The notes under the pieces: generated by a model | The model's input: only the letters and a program-made list of their open reading frames with translations | What the model was told of the DNA's origin: nothing | Database searches by the model: none | Part shown: positions 25,115 through 34,837 of the stretch, piece after piece | How positions within the stretch are numbered: position 1 is the stretch's first letter | How the letters are laid out: each line of letters starts with the position of its first letter | Made by a program: the position numbers and the translations under genes | Assembly (NCBI GenBank): GCA_964650405.1 | Contig: CAZYTO010000006.1 | Coordinates: 1 to 54,182 of the forward strand | Length of the DNA stretch: 54,182 nt | Direction: 5' to 3' | From: CAZYTO01 sp964650405 | GTDB taxonomy: Bacteria; Acidobacteriota; Thermoanaerobaculia; Gp7-AA8

Positions 25115-27220
25115 CTACTGCAGACTCAGAAGCACGAGAATCTCTCCCTCACCATCCTGAAGAGGCTCCAGGGCCTTGCCGATGATGGTCCCAGGGCGGT
25201 GGATCTTGACGCCGCCCAGGTCGACGGGCTCGGAGAACATGGCCACGCCGGGCTTTTCGCTGGTGACGAGGAGGTCGCCGATGGCGATGGGGTGCTTGGT
25301 GGCGTCGACGCGAACGATGACGCGGCCGGTGGTGGCGATCTTGGCCTCGCCGCTGTTGCCTTTGCCGAGGAGCAGGCCCGGTTTCTCGGATACGACGCCG
25401 GCGACGGCCGTATCGTAGGCGGAGGTGGACGGGGCTACTTCGTTCCTCCTGGCTCGGTTGAGAACCACGACCGTCCCGGCGGGGAGGTTGCCGGAGGCGG
25501 GTACCCACTCGGCCAGGTCCTGGTAAGTGGCTAGGACGGTGCCGCCGCTGATCGTTCCGGAGGCGTGGAGGTCGCCATTGACTTCGACGGTCTTGGGCGT
25601 GGAAGTGGTGGGCTGGCCGACGAGCAGGTTGCCCGAGTTGTCGATTCGCAGCGCCTCGGTAAGCTGACTCACGGCGGAGGCGGAAGCGGCGCCGGTATTG
25701 TTGACGAAGAACTGCAGTCCGCCGTTGTAGTCGTTGTTGGCATTACCGCGATAGCCTCCGACGGCCGCGGTGAGCGTTCCGTTGGCGCCGTCATAGAACG
25801 AGAGGAGTGCACTGCGAAGAGGTGTGGCAGCGGTCGATGAACCGCCGCTCCGGGTGACTCTGGCCACCTCCTGACGCAGCGTCGTGTCAGCGGAGGCCTG
25901 GCTAACCTCGAGACGCGCGGAGGGAGTGACGTTGAGGGCTGTGCCGATGCCGACGTTGCCGTTGGTTGCGATGACGGCAGACGGTGTTCCATTGGTCATG
26001 GAGTGGAAGCGGATCTCGTTTGCGAAGGTGCCGGTGTTGTCGCCGAGGAGGACGTGGTCACTCGTGTCGGCACCGATGAGGCGGTAATACCCCGAGCCGG
26101 CACCGTTGCGGCTGATGAGCTGCGAGCCATTGTCGACGGCAATGTGCCCGCCGGTGACGGTGAGCCTGTAGGGAGGAGGATTCGTAGCCGAACCGATGCC
26201 GACGTTGCCGCCGCTGTAGAAGATCGAGTTGGTCCCGGAGGTCCACTGGCTGCTCGTGCCGGAGGAGGCGGCTGTTGTCTGCGTCGTCCCGTCGGGGAAC
26301 TTGAAGCCGCCGGAGGTGGATTGGACGATGCCGGCAACAGTAAGCGGCGAGGCGGGGGTGGTTGTGCCGATGCCTACGTTACCTGACGAATAGTAGATGG
26401 CGCCCGCGGTTCCCAGGGACCAGCGGCTGCTCGCCGCTGCCGTCGTCTGGGTGGTGCCATCTGGGAACTTGAAGCCGCCAGAGGCCGACTGAACGATACC
26501 ATTTACATTAAGCTTTGTGGTGGTGCCACCGGCCAGACCGATGGTGACGAGACCGTCGCTGGCGATACGCATCCGCTCGGTCAGATCCGTTGTATTCGGA
26601 CGGGTGAAAAATAGAAGTGCAGAGGAGTGGTCAAGATCGGTGGCGTTTTCCTTGATGCCTGCGATTCTCGCGAAGTCCTGCGATTCCGTTTGACTGGTAA
26701 TGTGCCCGCCAAACGTTATGGAGCCACCGTTGCCGGCCGCCCACGACCTTGCGTCGTTGACACGCAGGAGATCGCTGGCTTCAGTCTCGAGCATAAGATA
26801 ATGTGCATTGACACTGTCCGCCTTCAGCGCACCCAGGGTCACCGACCCATCCGGAGAGATCGCCAGGCGCGGCACGAGTGCGCAGCCGTCGAAGATCGCG
26901 AAGCCACCAGGCGTCGAACCAAGCTCATAATCACCACACGACGGCGGGTCGCCGGGACGCGGTAAGGTAAGGTCAGTCGAGGTCAGACGCAGGCTGGGTC
27001 CTGCGCTGCTTATGACTATGCCGACGTCCCCATTCTGGAGGCTCGTATTCGTCGTCCCGATCCCCACGCTCCCTCCCGTGAAATAGATCGGGCCCGAAGA
27101 GTACGGGTTGGGCAGCCATTGTGCGCTTGCGGTGCCCGCACTGATCAACAACAGGGCCAGCAGAACGTAGCGAGCGATCGGGAGTGGAGTACGGGCGGTG
27201 CGCTTCGAATCAAGAGACAC
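25115..27220 (-). CDS. Secreted fibre-like protein with GNVGIGTT repeats
   Basis: Protein of 701 aa with an N-terminal signal or membrane segment (YVLLALLLISAGTASAQ). It contains repeated motifs of phage tail-fibre and trimeric-adhesin-like proteins: SVGIGTTNTS, NVGIGTTTPASPLTVAG, GGFKFPDGTTQTTAA (twice), NVGIGSATNPPPYRLTV, NVGIGTALNVTPSARLEV. The last 140 aa (DLAEWVPASGNLPAGTVVVL ... RPGTIIGKALEPLQDGEGEI) form a conserved domain often found at the end of such fibres. It is the first gene of the RHS operon, preceded by a candidate promoter. A stalk or attachment role next to an RHS toxin is an inference from context. Confidence 0.8.
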   Translation of the reverse strand: MSLDSKRTARTPLPIARYVLLALLLISAGTASAQWLPNPYSSGPIYFTGGSVGIGTTNTSLQNGDVGIVISSAGPSLRLTSTDLTLPRPGDPPSCGDYELGSTPGGFAIFDGCALVPRLAISPDGSVTLGALKADSVNAHYLMLETEASDLLRVNDARSWAAGNGGSITFGGHITSQTESQDFARIAGIKENATDLDHSSALLFFTRPNTTDLTERMRIASDGLVTIGLAGGTTTKLNVNGIVQSASGGFKFPDGTTQTTAAASSRWSLGTAGAIYYSSGNVGIGTTTPASPLTVAGIVQSTSGGFKFPDGTTQTTAASSGTSSQWTSGTNSIFYSGGNVGIGSATNPPPYRLTVTGGHIAVDNGSQLISRNGAGSGYYRLIGADTSDHVLLGDNTGTFANEIRFHSMTNGTPSAVIATNGNVGIGTALNVTPSARLEVSQASADTTLRQEVARVTRSGGSSTAATPLRSALLSFYDGANGTLTAAVGGYRGNANNDYNGGLQFFVNNTGAASASAVSQLTEALRIDNSGNLLVGQPTTSTPKTVEVNGDLHASGTISGGTVLATYQDLAEWVPASGNLPAGTVVVLNRARRNEVAPSTSAYDTAVAGVVSEKPGLLLGKGNSGEAKIATTGRVIVRVDATKHPIAIGDLLVTSEKPGVAMFSEPVDLGGVKIHRPGTIIGKALEPLQDGEGEILVLLSLQ

Positions 27221-27336
27221 AATTCCTCCATGCGCTGTGTGCGGCGGGTCAGGCTTGAACGAGTCGGCCGGTGACGGGAACGAGGGCAGAGCTCCCTGCG
27301 AGAACTTCTGTCCTGTGGGTCAGTACCGATATACGG

Positions 27337-27365
27337 AGTCTAGCCCGTGAGCGTTGGGGTTGCAA
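27337..27365 (-). promoter_or_regulatory. Candidate promoter of the RHS operon
   Basis: On the minus strand, TTGCAA (27365-27360) and TAGACT (27342-27337) are 17 bp apart, a sigma-70-like pair about 115 bases before the fibre gene. TTGACA at 27372-27367 is a better -35 but its spacing is too long (24 bp). The rest of 27221-27758 shows no gene and no further structure that I can support. Confidence 0.4.
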
Positions 27366-27758
27366 TGTCAATTCCTGTGCAGAATGGAAAAGAATCGGTG
27401 CTGAAGACATGATGTACGGCACGGCTCGAGGTGACGGGCGTGCGGGAGTCTGTTCGCCGCGCGTTGGTTTGGGAGTGCATCTGACTGAAGCCATGCGAGT
27501 TGCGAGGCAGTGTGGAAGTCTTGCGGGAAGGCGTCGATACGGAGCAGCCCAGGACGCTGATGTCAAAATGGAATCTCGACGACAGAACAGAAAGTCTGAT
27601 GATTCCGTGCCCTGGAGCCGGGGTCTTCTACTTTGCGTAGACTCGGAACGCCCGACAGAGTTGCCAATCTCCGTCGGATCGACCGATCGCGAGGCGTTCT
27701 CGGATGACCAATGGCAGGGAGAGCCCGACTCCTGGCGGGGGGTTCAAGCGCAAGAGAA

Positions 27759-27782
27759 AAGGCCGGCGAAAACGCCGGCCTT
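27759..27782 (-). terminator. Intrinsic terminator after the IPTL-CTERM cohesin gene
   Basis: A perfect 10-bp stem, AAGGCCGGCG (27759-27768) with CGCCGGCCTT (27773-27782), and an AAAA loop. On the minus strand the stem ends in a TTTTC run (27760-27756). It lies 24 bases beyond the stop at 27807. Confidence 0.85.
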
Positions 27783-27806
27783 CGTACAGTTGTGAGTGGT
27801 GCGGTC

Positions 27807-28508
27807 CTACATCCGTGTCCGCACGGCCACGACCGCCAGCGTCATGGCCAGCAACGCCAGCATCCAATGCGAGAGCGTGGGGATCTCGTAGACGAAGGTT
27901 GGCGGGATGATGATGCTGCCGTTGACGAGGGTGAGGTTGCCGCTGGCCACGCTTTCGGTGGTCGTGCCGCCGTCGTTGGCGACCGTGGTCAGGACCGGGT
28001 CGAGGGTGAGGGTGATGGTCGAGCCGGGGACCACGGCGGGTGAGAGCTGGACGTGAAGGACGGCGACCTGATCGCCCGGCAATGCGGCATTCGAGCTGAA
28101 CGGAATCAGGTTCGTCGTCTCGTAGAAGTCGTCGATGAGCGAGGCCGAGCCGGGACTGACGGGCGCGAACTCCGACAGCGGCGTGAGGGAAGCGGTGATG
28201 CCCGCGCGGGCCATGCCGGCCACGGAAACCGCGGGCGTCGGGGCGTAGTTGATCCGGATGCTGTAAGACTGGAGCCTGGAGCCGGGCGGCTGGTCGATGC
28301 CGACCGGGGTGCCGGACGTGTCGCGAATGTAGACCGGAACGTCGACGATGGCGCTGGTGGCGGTGACGTTGCCGACGGTGACGACGTCCGACGGCACGGC
28401 CACGGCGAATGCCGCCGGGGCGGAGACGAGGACCGCGGCGAGGGCGAGAAGAAGTGCGATGGGTGCGTGGTTGCGCATCGTGTTCGTCTGTACCTTCCGT
28501 TTATTCAT
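27807..28508 (-). CDS. Cohesin-like domain protein with IPTL-CTERM-like C-terminal sorting signal
   Basis: Protein of 233 aa with a signal peptide (ends APAAFA). The cohesin-like domain has the same signature as the 712-aa protein: DVVTVGNVTATSAIVDVPVYIRDTSGTPVGIDQP, AGITASLTP, TTNLIPFSSNAALPGDQVA, VVPGSTITLTLDP. The last 25 residues are IPTLSHWMLALLAMTLAVVA plus RTRM, the IPTL-CTERM pattern: motif, hydrophobic helix, basic tail. That predicts processing by an exosortase-like system and surface anchoring. ATG 28508 overlaps the upstream stop over eight bases (ATGAATAA). An internal ATG at 28478 would also give a signal peptide and is the main alternative start. Confidence 0.85.
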   Translation of the reverse strand: MNKRKVQTNTMRNHAPIALLLALAAVLVSAPAAFAVAVPSDVVTVGNVTATSAIVDVPVYIRDTSGTPVGIDQPPGSRLQSYSIRINYAPTPAVSVAGMARAGITASLTPLSEFAPVSPGSASLIDDFYETTNLIPFSSNAALPGDQVAVLHVQLSPAVVPGSTITLTLDPVLTTVANDGGTTTESVASGNLTLVNGSIIIPPTFVYEIPTLSHWMLALLAMTLAVVAVRTRM

Positions 28509-31500
28509 TGCGGCGTCCCTTCGGGCTCGGGTGCGAGACGTCGCCAGTCGAGATACCGTTCAGTGTCAGGTTGCCGCGGGAGACGCTGGCCGCGCGGGTG
28601 CCGGCGGCGTCGCCCAGGGTCGTCACCGCCGGATCGAAGGTGGCTTCGAGGCCGGCGGTTCCGCCGAGCTCGACCTCGGCGATGGTCTGCGGCTCGGAGC
28701 CGAGCACCAGGCCGCCGCCCGACTGCGTGTTGAACGACACGAGGTAGTAGACGCTGCTGGCCGAGGGGCGGTTGATCTCGAAGACCGAGACGGTGTCCTT
28801 CGCCGCACCGGCGCGATGCAGACTGAGGCCACGCACGGCGCGGTCGAAGTCGATCTTCAGCGCCAGCGCCTGCGGAGCGGCCGCCCCGTCCGCCATGGTG
28901 AGAATGACGGGGATGTAGGTGCGGCCGTTCCGGACGACCGGAGCTCCGAAGGAGAGCGTCCCGCCGAACGGTTCGGCCACCGCCGACGTCGACACGTGAC
29001 CCGGCTGCGAGGCCGGCGCCGGTCCGCCGAGGAAGAGGTAGTTGATCAGGTAGAAGATGTCGGCCGGATCGACGACGCCGTCGTTGTTCGCGTCACCGGA
29101 GAGCATGCCGGCCGCGCCGGCCGGTGCCGGACCGTGATCGAAGAGGTACTTGATCAGGTAGAAGATGTCGGATGGGTCGACGGTGTTGTCGCCGTTGGGA
29201 TCGAACGTGTGGGAGTACGTGTAGCCGTTGGTCAGCGTGCCGATGGCCGTGTTGGGGTTCGTCACCACGACGTTGACCGCTCCCGCGACGTGGGCCGGCG
29301 CCTTCGCGGTGAGCTTCGTGTCGCCGAAGAAGACGATGTTCGTCGCGGGGGTGCCGCCGAACGTCACCGTGGCGCCGAGGACGAATCCGGTGCCGTTGAT
29401 GGTGACGGCGGTTCCGCCGAGGTACGTTCCGCCGGTGGGCGAGACGCTCGTGACCGCGACTGGCGGGAGGACGGTGACGTTGGCCGACTTGGTATCGGCG
29501 CAACTGGTCGTGGTGGTGACCGTGACCTGCAGGGTGAGAGTGCCCACGCTCCCGGCGGTGAAGGTGATGCTGGTGGTGCCGGCGCCGCCGGTGATGGTGC
29601 CGTTGGTGATCGACCATGCGTAGGTCGCACCTGCGCCGGCGTTGGCCACGGAGGCGATGTTCCCGGTCGCCCCGCTGCCCGCGGAGAGCGGCGCGGAAAT
29701 GACGGCGTTGACGATGCTGTCATTGACCGTGCCGTTTTGATTGGTGTAGTTCATGCCGCCGATGAACGTCCAGGCGTCGCCGGCATAGGTGCCGGCGGCC
29801 GTGTGGGTGGTGGCGCTCAGAGTCAGGCCGCTGGCGAGACTCTCGCCCAGAACGCCCGTAGCCGTGCCGATGGCGGTATGCGCGGCGCCGTCGAAGGCCA
29901 CGCAGTACCCGGTGACGACGATCGTGGCCGAGGCCTTGTTGATCCGCAGCGCGTTCGGCAGCGAGTCCCCGGCATTGTTGTTGGCGTCGCCGAGAGTGTG
30001 CGCGGTGACGAGATAGATACCGACGTTGGTCGGCGGTGTGGTCGTCGGCCCCCAGGTGGTTCCCGAGATGCCGAGGTAGGTTATCGACGAAATCGCCAGC
30101 GTTTCGCCGGCGCCGCCGATGGCCTGGCCGGTCCCGATCTCCGGGTTGCCGTTGTAGGTGAACGTTCCGCCGTGCGCGGCCATCAACGGGTTGAACTTGT
30201 TGATCGTCAGCGGCGTGGCGGCGGAGTCGGCCGCGATGTTGTTGGCGTCGCCGTTGGTGTGCGCGGTGATCGTGTACGTACCGGCAAGGCTCGGAGCGGT
30301 AGCGGTTGGCCCGTAGGTGGTGGAGCCGGTGCCGTTGTAGGTCAGCGAAGCGATGGTCAGCGTTTCCCCGCCGGCGCCGGTGGCCGAGCCGCTCCCCGCG
30401 TGCGGGTTGCCGTTGTAGGTGAACGTTCCGCCTGTCGCCGTGACCGTGGGAGTGCCCTGAGTGATGGTGATCGCGGCCGGAGCGGAGTCACCGGCGGTGT
30501 TGTTGGCGTCGCCGTCCGTGTGAGCGACGACCTGGTAGGTGCCGACGAACGTCGGCGCCGTGGTGGACGGCCCATAGGTGGTCGAGCCGGTGCCGGTGTA
30601 GGTTAGCGTGAAGGTGAGGCTCTCGCCCGCACCGCCCGTGGCCGAGCCGCTTCCCGGCTGCGGCGAGCCGTTGTAGGCGAACGTGCCGCCCGTCGCGGTC
30701 ACCACGGGCGTGGCCTTGTTGACGGTGACGGTAGTCGGGGCCGACGCCGCGCTGACGCAGCCGTTGCCGTCCGTGACGGCTACGGTGTAGCTGCCGGCGG
30801 TACCTGCGATGTAGGACTGGTTCGTCGCGCCGCCGATGGCGTTGGGGCCCGAGCCGGTGTCGACGTACCACTGGTTGCCGGTGGCGCTGCTGGAGGTCAG
30901 CGTAACGGTGGAGGGGTAGGTGAACGTGGTCGGGCCGCCGGGAGTGATGGTCGGCGTCGGGGGCAGCGGGTTGATGGTGACCGGCGTGGAGCCGGAGGCG
31001 AGGCAGCCGTTCGGCGCCACGACATTCAGGGTGAGGGTCAAGGTGCCGGAGGCGCCGGCGGTGTAGGTGATGCTCTGAATGTTGGTGGCCGAGGTGATGG
31101 TGCCGTTGGTGATGCCCCATCCGTAGGCCGTCATGCCGGCTGGGCCGGTTGCGGTGTTGCCGGTGGAGTTGGTGCAAACCCCTGAAGGGGTCGTGATGGT
31201 GGCCTGCGTGCCGCTGCAGTCGACGTCGTTGAAGCAGAACGTGGCGTCGTTGAGCGCCGGCGTGACCGTGCCGTCGGTGGTGGCCAGGTACGCTTTGTAC
31301 TCGAGATAACGGAGGTTGTAGAACTGCGGCGATAGCTGGACGGGGGAGGTGGTGAAGAACGTGGCGGCCGTTCCGTCCGGACCGACGAAGTTGAACGGTC
31401 CGGCCGCGGAGTTGCTGCCGGCGATCTGGAATTGCAGGGAAGTGTTGGCGGGCGTGCTCGCCGTCCATGAGAACGTGGACCAGATCGGCGTGATGCCCGG

Positions 31501-34257
31501 GCTGGGATTGGCGTCGAAGGGCCCCGACACGAAGTTGCCGGAGGGGCCGTAACCGCTGTCCATGTAGGTCACGAACCCGGCGTCCGTGCTGACGCCGCCG
31601 GTGAGCGGAATGGACCACACCGTTCCGCTGGTGGCGCCGGAGACGCGCGTTCCGCCGGGGTAGACGTTGTTCCCGGCAGTCGACGTGCCGCTGCGGGTGA
31701 GCGCGTAGGTGCCGGGGCTCGGGTTTGCCGTCGGGCGGATGACCATCGCGTACATGGTGCCGGCCGTGAGCGCCACCTGGGGGGAGAAGGTCACGTGGAA
31801 GTAGCTGGCCACGCCACCGTTGCCGAAGCCGGTGATCGTTCCGGTTGCGAGGTCCGCACCGGTGGGGAGGCCGCCGCTCGTGGCGCGGAGGGAGAGGGTG
31901 AGATTCGGCGTCGTGCCCGTGCAGCCCGAGCAGAAGAGGTTGAGGTCGGCCGCCGTCAGCAGTCCGTTGACGGAGGGCGTGAACGTCTGGCCGCCCCAGG
32001 TGGTGACGGTGATGCCGACGCCGGAGGTGCCGATGCTCGTGTTCTGCTGGTCGACGCTCGGCTTGAAGATGACGACGTCGCCGGGGCTGGCGGTGAGATC
32101 GGTGTTCGTCGTAACGCCACGCGCGAAGTCGGCCTGCGTCGTGTCAGTGGGGCAGGCGCTGGTTGGAGCGTTGGCCAGCGAAAAATTCTGGGTGGTGGTG
32201 TTTCCGTCCGTGACGGCGAGGTTCGAGGCAGTTCCCGTAATGAAGCCGGGGGAAACGGCCGTCATCGTTGCGTACGTTCCGGCCGGGATGGAGAACGAGT
32301 AGAAGCCCGAACCGTCGGCGGTCGTCGTGCGGCTGCCGAGCGTAACCGCGGCGTTGGGGATGGGAGCGCCGCCGGCGGTTGCCGTCACCGTGCCGGAGAT
32401 GGTGCCTCCGGCGCCGACCGGGGTGCAGCTTGGATACGCGAACGCGCCGATGCGGGTCAGGTCGTTGAGGCCGTCGACGGCGTAGTACTCCGTCGTGAAC
32501 CAGAATCTGCAGCCGTCGGGATCGAGGGTCATGGCCGAGTAATCGCCCCAGCGGATGCAGGTACTGCTGCCGCAGGTCCCGGTCTGGGTCCCCGTTCCCT
32601 GGATGAGCAGTTGTTCGCCCTGGCTGAAGGTGTTGACCGGGTCGGCGGCCAGCCGCCCGGCGTACATGATGGCTGGCTTGGTCGTGCTGCTCGAAACGCT
32701 GTAGCCGAGCGCGAGGTCGCCGGCTCGGTCGAGGGCGAGGCTTGGCACGAAACGGTGGAGCACGTTGGCGCCGTCAGGATCCCACGTCGTGGCCTGCGGC
32801 AGGTTCGGATTGACCGTGCCTCCGGTGACGTTGACTTGGTACCACCGTGGCGCAGCGAATCCCGAGGTATTCGCCCGGCGGACGGTATGCGTCGTCCAGA
32901 GCGATTCCGTGCCACCGTAGTTGGTGTACTGGTTCTGCATCATGGCCCGGATCTGCAGGACGTCGAGGGAGTTGCCGCCGCTGGAGGGGGCATTGGCCAC
33001 GGCTGCATTCGGCCAGCTCGTGGCGGCCAGAGGGGTATCGGGCCCGGTGAACGTCGAGAGGGAGATGCTGTTCCAGTCGACGTGGAACTTGTAGACGGTA
33101 AGGGCGTTGAGGAACTCCCAGGTGGCGACGAAGTAGTTCGGCGAGCCGGCGGGCGGGGTACCGCTCTGCAGGCGGGCGTTGCTGGGCAGCAGGGTGAAGT
33201 CCGCGTTCGGAGCGGCGAACGTGACGACCTGGACGCTCGGCGCCCCGGCGTACATCTGCGCCTTGTTGAAGGCCCACACGCGCGGGCTGATGAAGCTCGA
33301 GCCGGCGCCGAAGGTGAACTGGTTCGCGGACATGTAGATGCCGTCGTTCCAGACGCCGAACTTCGGGTAGTCGCCGAGGGCTGTCGTGGAGTTGATGGAG
33401 TAGAAGTGCCACCCGCCGTTGACCGGGTCGCCGTTGATGGAGACGGCAACACACTGGTAGGCGGGGCTCACGACGTTGCCGCCGCTGAGCGTGAAGGCGA
33501 AGTCGGTGATGACCCAGCGGTCCTCGAAGGTGTCGTAGAGGACGACCGGATCGCCGAAGTTGTTCGTGTCGCACAGGTTGCCGAAGGCGCCCTGGCTCAT
33601 GAACGTGTTGAAGCCGACCAATGCCACTTGGTTGCCGGTCTTGTCGTAGATGCCGATGGCGGTGTTGACCGTCTGGATGTAGTAGGTCGGGCCGACGTCG
33701 CCATTCGTGTCAGGCGGATGCCCGCTAGTTCCGACACCAAGGGCAGCGTTGAAGCTGATGCCATCGAACTGAACCGACGTAGGGGGGGCGGGAGCGTTCG
33801 GCACCGTCTTCCGCGGCGTGGAGAACGTGGAGAGGGTTTCCGGCGGCATGGCGCTCTGGCCCACCACGATGGTCCTCGGGGCCGGCGTCGGCTCCGGGAG
33901 CTCGGGACGCTCGAAGATCTGCCCCGGAACGAAGGGCAGCTTGCGGAGATCGATCTTGGCACTGTGGGCGCGCGTCAGCTTGAGCTCGACGGGCGGGCCG
34001 AAGGAGCCGGAACCGGGAGCGGCCGTAACGTCACCGTCGTCATTGGCCTCGATGCCGGGGATCTTCCTCGACGGCTTCGGATGTGCGGTGGCTGGCTTTG
34101 GCTTGTCAGGATCGTTCTCGGCCTCGCCGGAAGCGCTCGTCAACACCTGTTCCGCCGGCTCGGCGGGCGGCTGCTTCTTTTTCTTCGCTCTCGCCTCGAC
34201 ACTAAGGGCGGAGAGCACGATAAGGATGACGAGCAGAATGCGGCGCGATAGCGACAT
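28501..34257 (-). CDS. Large secreted protein with MBG-like repeats, TIG, dockerin and cohesin
   Basis: Protein of 1918 aa. The signal peptide (residues about 1-23, ending VEARA) precedes a Lys/Pro-rich linker. The head (about 150-620) contains DTNGDVGPTYYIQTVNTAIG and many short aromatic strands, with no recognised catalytic site. A carboxypeptidase-regulatory-like domain follows, then a PKD-like domain, an Ig-like domain (SATGNQWYVD), three MBG/YDG-like repeats plus a fourth partial one, another PKD-like domain and an IPT/TIG domain (VTSVSPTGGTYLGGTAVTI). A type I dockerin (DPNGDNTVDPSDIFYL, DANNDGVVDPADIFYL, about 1685-1750) and a cohesin-like C-terminus end it. The plan matches the 2384-aa protein. 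Its stop overlaps the small cohesin gene. It is probably a surface structural or adhesive protein. Confidence 0.85.
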   Translation of the reverse strand: MSLSRRILLVILIVLSALSVEARAKKKKQPPAEPAEQVLTSASGEAENDPDKPKPATAHPKPSRKIPGIEANDDGDVTAAPGSGSFGPPVELKLTRAHSAKIDLRKLPFVPGQIFERPELPEPTPAPRTIVVGQSAMPPETLSTFSTPRKTVPNAPAPPTSVQFDGISFNAALGVGTSGHPPDTNGDVGPTYYIQTVNTAIGIYDKTGNQVALVGFNTFMSQGAFGNLCDTNNFGDPVVLYDTFEDRWVITDFAFTLSGGNVVSPAYQCVAVSINGDPVNGGWHFYSINSTTALGDYPKFGVWNDGIYMSANQFTFGAGSSFISPRVWAFNKAQMYAGAPSVQVVTFAAPNADFTLLPSNARLQSGTPPAGSPNYFVATWEFLNALTVYKFHVDWNSISLSTFTGPDTPLAATSWPNAAVANAPSSGGNSLDVLQIRAMMQNQYTNYGGTESLWTTHTVRRANTSGFAAPRWYQVNVTGGTVNPNLPQATTWDPDGANVLHRFVPSLALDRAGDLALGYSVSSSTTKPAIMYAGRLAADPVNTFSQGEQLLIQGTGTQTGTCGSSTCIRWGDYSAMTLDPDGCRFWFTTEYYAVDGLNDLTRIGAFAYPSCTPVGAGGTISGTVTATAGGAPIPNAAVTLGSRTTTADGSGFYSFSIPAGTYATMTAVSPGFITGTASNLAVTDGNTTTQNFSLANAPTSACPTDTTQADFARGVTTNTDLTASPGDVVIFKPSVDQQNTSIGTSGVGITVTTWGGQTFTPSVNGLLTAADLNLFCSGCTGTTPNLTLSLRATSGGLPTGADLATGTITGFGNGGVASYFHVTFSPQVALTAGTMYAMVIRPTANPSPGTYALTRSGTSTAGNNVYPGGTRVSGATSGTVWSIPLTGGVSTDAGFVTYMDSGYGPSGNFVSGPFDANPSPGITPIWSTFSWTASTPANTSLQFQIAGSNSAAGPFNFVGPDGTAATFFTTSPVQLSPQFYNLRYLEYKAYLATTDGTVTPALNDATFCFNDVDCSGTQATITTPSGVCTNSTGNTATGPAGMTAYGWGITNGTITSATNIQSITYTAGASGTLTLTLNVVAPNGCLASGSTPVTINPLPPTPTITPGGPTTFTYPSTVTLTSSSATGNQWYVDTGSGPNAIGGATNQSYIAGTAGSYTVAVTDGNGCVSAASAPTTVTVNKATPVVTATGGTFAYNGSPQPGSGSATGGAGESLTFTLTYTGTGSTTYGPSTTAPTFVGTYQVVAHTDGDANNTAGDSAPAAITITQGTPTVTATGGTFTYNGNPHAGSGSATGAGGETLTIASLTYNGTGSTTYGPTATAPSLAGTYTITAHTNGDANNIAADSAATPLTINKFNPLMAAHGGTFTYNGNPEIGTGQAIGGAGETLAISSITYLGISGTTWGPTTTPPTNVGIYLVTAHTLGDANNNAGDSLPNALRINKASATIVVTGYCVAFDGAAHTAIGTATGVLGESLASGLTLSATTHTAAGTYAGDAWTFIGGMNYTNQNGTVNDSIVNAVISAPLSAGSGATGNIASVANAGAGATYAWSITNGTITGGAGTTSITFTAGSVGTLTLQVTVTTTTSCADTKSANVTVLPPVAVTSVSPTGGTYLGGTAVTINGTGFVLGATVTFGGTPATNIVFFGDTKLTAKAPAHVAGAVNVVVTNPNTAIGTLTNGYTYSHTFDPNGDNTVDPSDIFYLIKYLFDHGPAPAGAAGMLSGDANNDGVVDPADIFYLINYLFLGGPAPASQPGHVSTSAVAEPFGGTLSFGAPVVRNGRTYIPVILTMADGAAAPQALALKIDFDRAVRGLSLHRAGAAKDTVSVFEINRPSASSVYYLVSFNTQSGGGLVLGSEPQTIAEVELGGTAGLEATFDPAVTTLGDAAGTRAASVSRGNLTLNGISTGDVSHPSPKGRRNE
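29715..30722 (-). repeat. Tandem MBG/YDG-like coding repeats
   Basis: Three closely similar units of about 86 aa and a fourth divergent one lie inside the 1918-aa gene. The shared pattern is GGTFTYNGNPxxGSGSATG, GAGETLTI, YTGTGSTTYGPTTTAPTxVG, AHTxGDANNxAGDS. Units at about 30720-30465, 30464-30205 and 30204-29945 are clear. They are stalk-like Ig-fold domains. Confidence 0.75.
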
Positions 34258-34429
34258 GACGGGTCCTCTCTTGGATGGCAGGGCTGGGACGAACCTCTAA
34301 GCGGCTGAGGGTGGAACATCGTAACTTGGCACTCTTTGATTTGCCTAGCTTTGCAAAGATTTTACAAGCGTGGGGTACGGTAACCCTCGGAGACGGTGGC
34401 TCCAGCCTGCCTTCCTGCGCGGGGAGGCC

Positions 34430-34633
34430 CGCATCTGAGATGGCGGTCGACGCGAACGGAACGGCTGTACGAACGCGCCGCCACGATCCGCTCCAAGCCG
34501 GCCACGGCCCCTCGGCGACGTCGAACAGGCAGCGGGTTTCCCTCACGAGAACCTCCCGCAGGGATTCCGCCACCAGCTCATCGTCGTCGATCCGGAGGAT
34601 GGACCCCTGCGGCGGGACGTTGGGCTCACGCAT
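34430..34633 (-). pseudogene. Remnant of a response-regulator receiver domain
   Basis: From ATG 34633 the frame reads GSILRIDDDELVAESLREVL, the first strand, acidic pocket and helix of a receiver domain. After about 45 residues the match is lost near 34500; a neighbouring frame then continues with GLERIVAARSY, suggesting a frameshift. No phospho-acceptor Asp segment or output domain follows. It lies just upstream of the 1918-aa gene and is probably a relic. The rest of 34258-34962 has no gene, only an AT-rich stretch (34316-34375) and the repeat at 34838. Confidence 0.5.
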
Positions 34634-34837
34634 GTTTGTGGAGACCGGGCTGAAACGAGAGAGAGAAACAGCGAGATGATGAAGGGACGGACTACCTTCC
34701 TGAATCAGTCGATTGCCGGATTCGGTGTAGGGAAATTACCTACGGGGGCGCGAGCAGGGAGGCGGAGAGCCGTGGGCGGGGAAAACTAACGTCCGTGGCG
34801 CTGCGCCGGAGAAAGAAACGACGAAGGTCCCGTCATG

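Noticed and set aside
34316..34375. Promoter or riboswitch before the 1918-aa gene
   Set aside because: The stretch is AT-rich with TTGTAA and TTGCAA, but no -10 lies at proper spacing, and no known aptamer pattern was seen.
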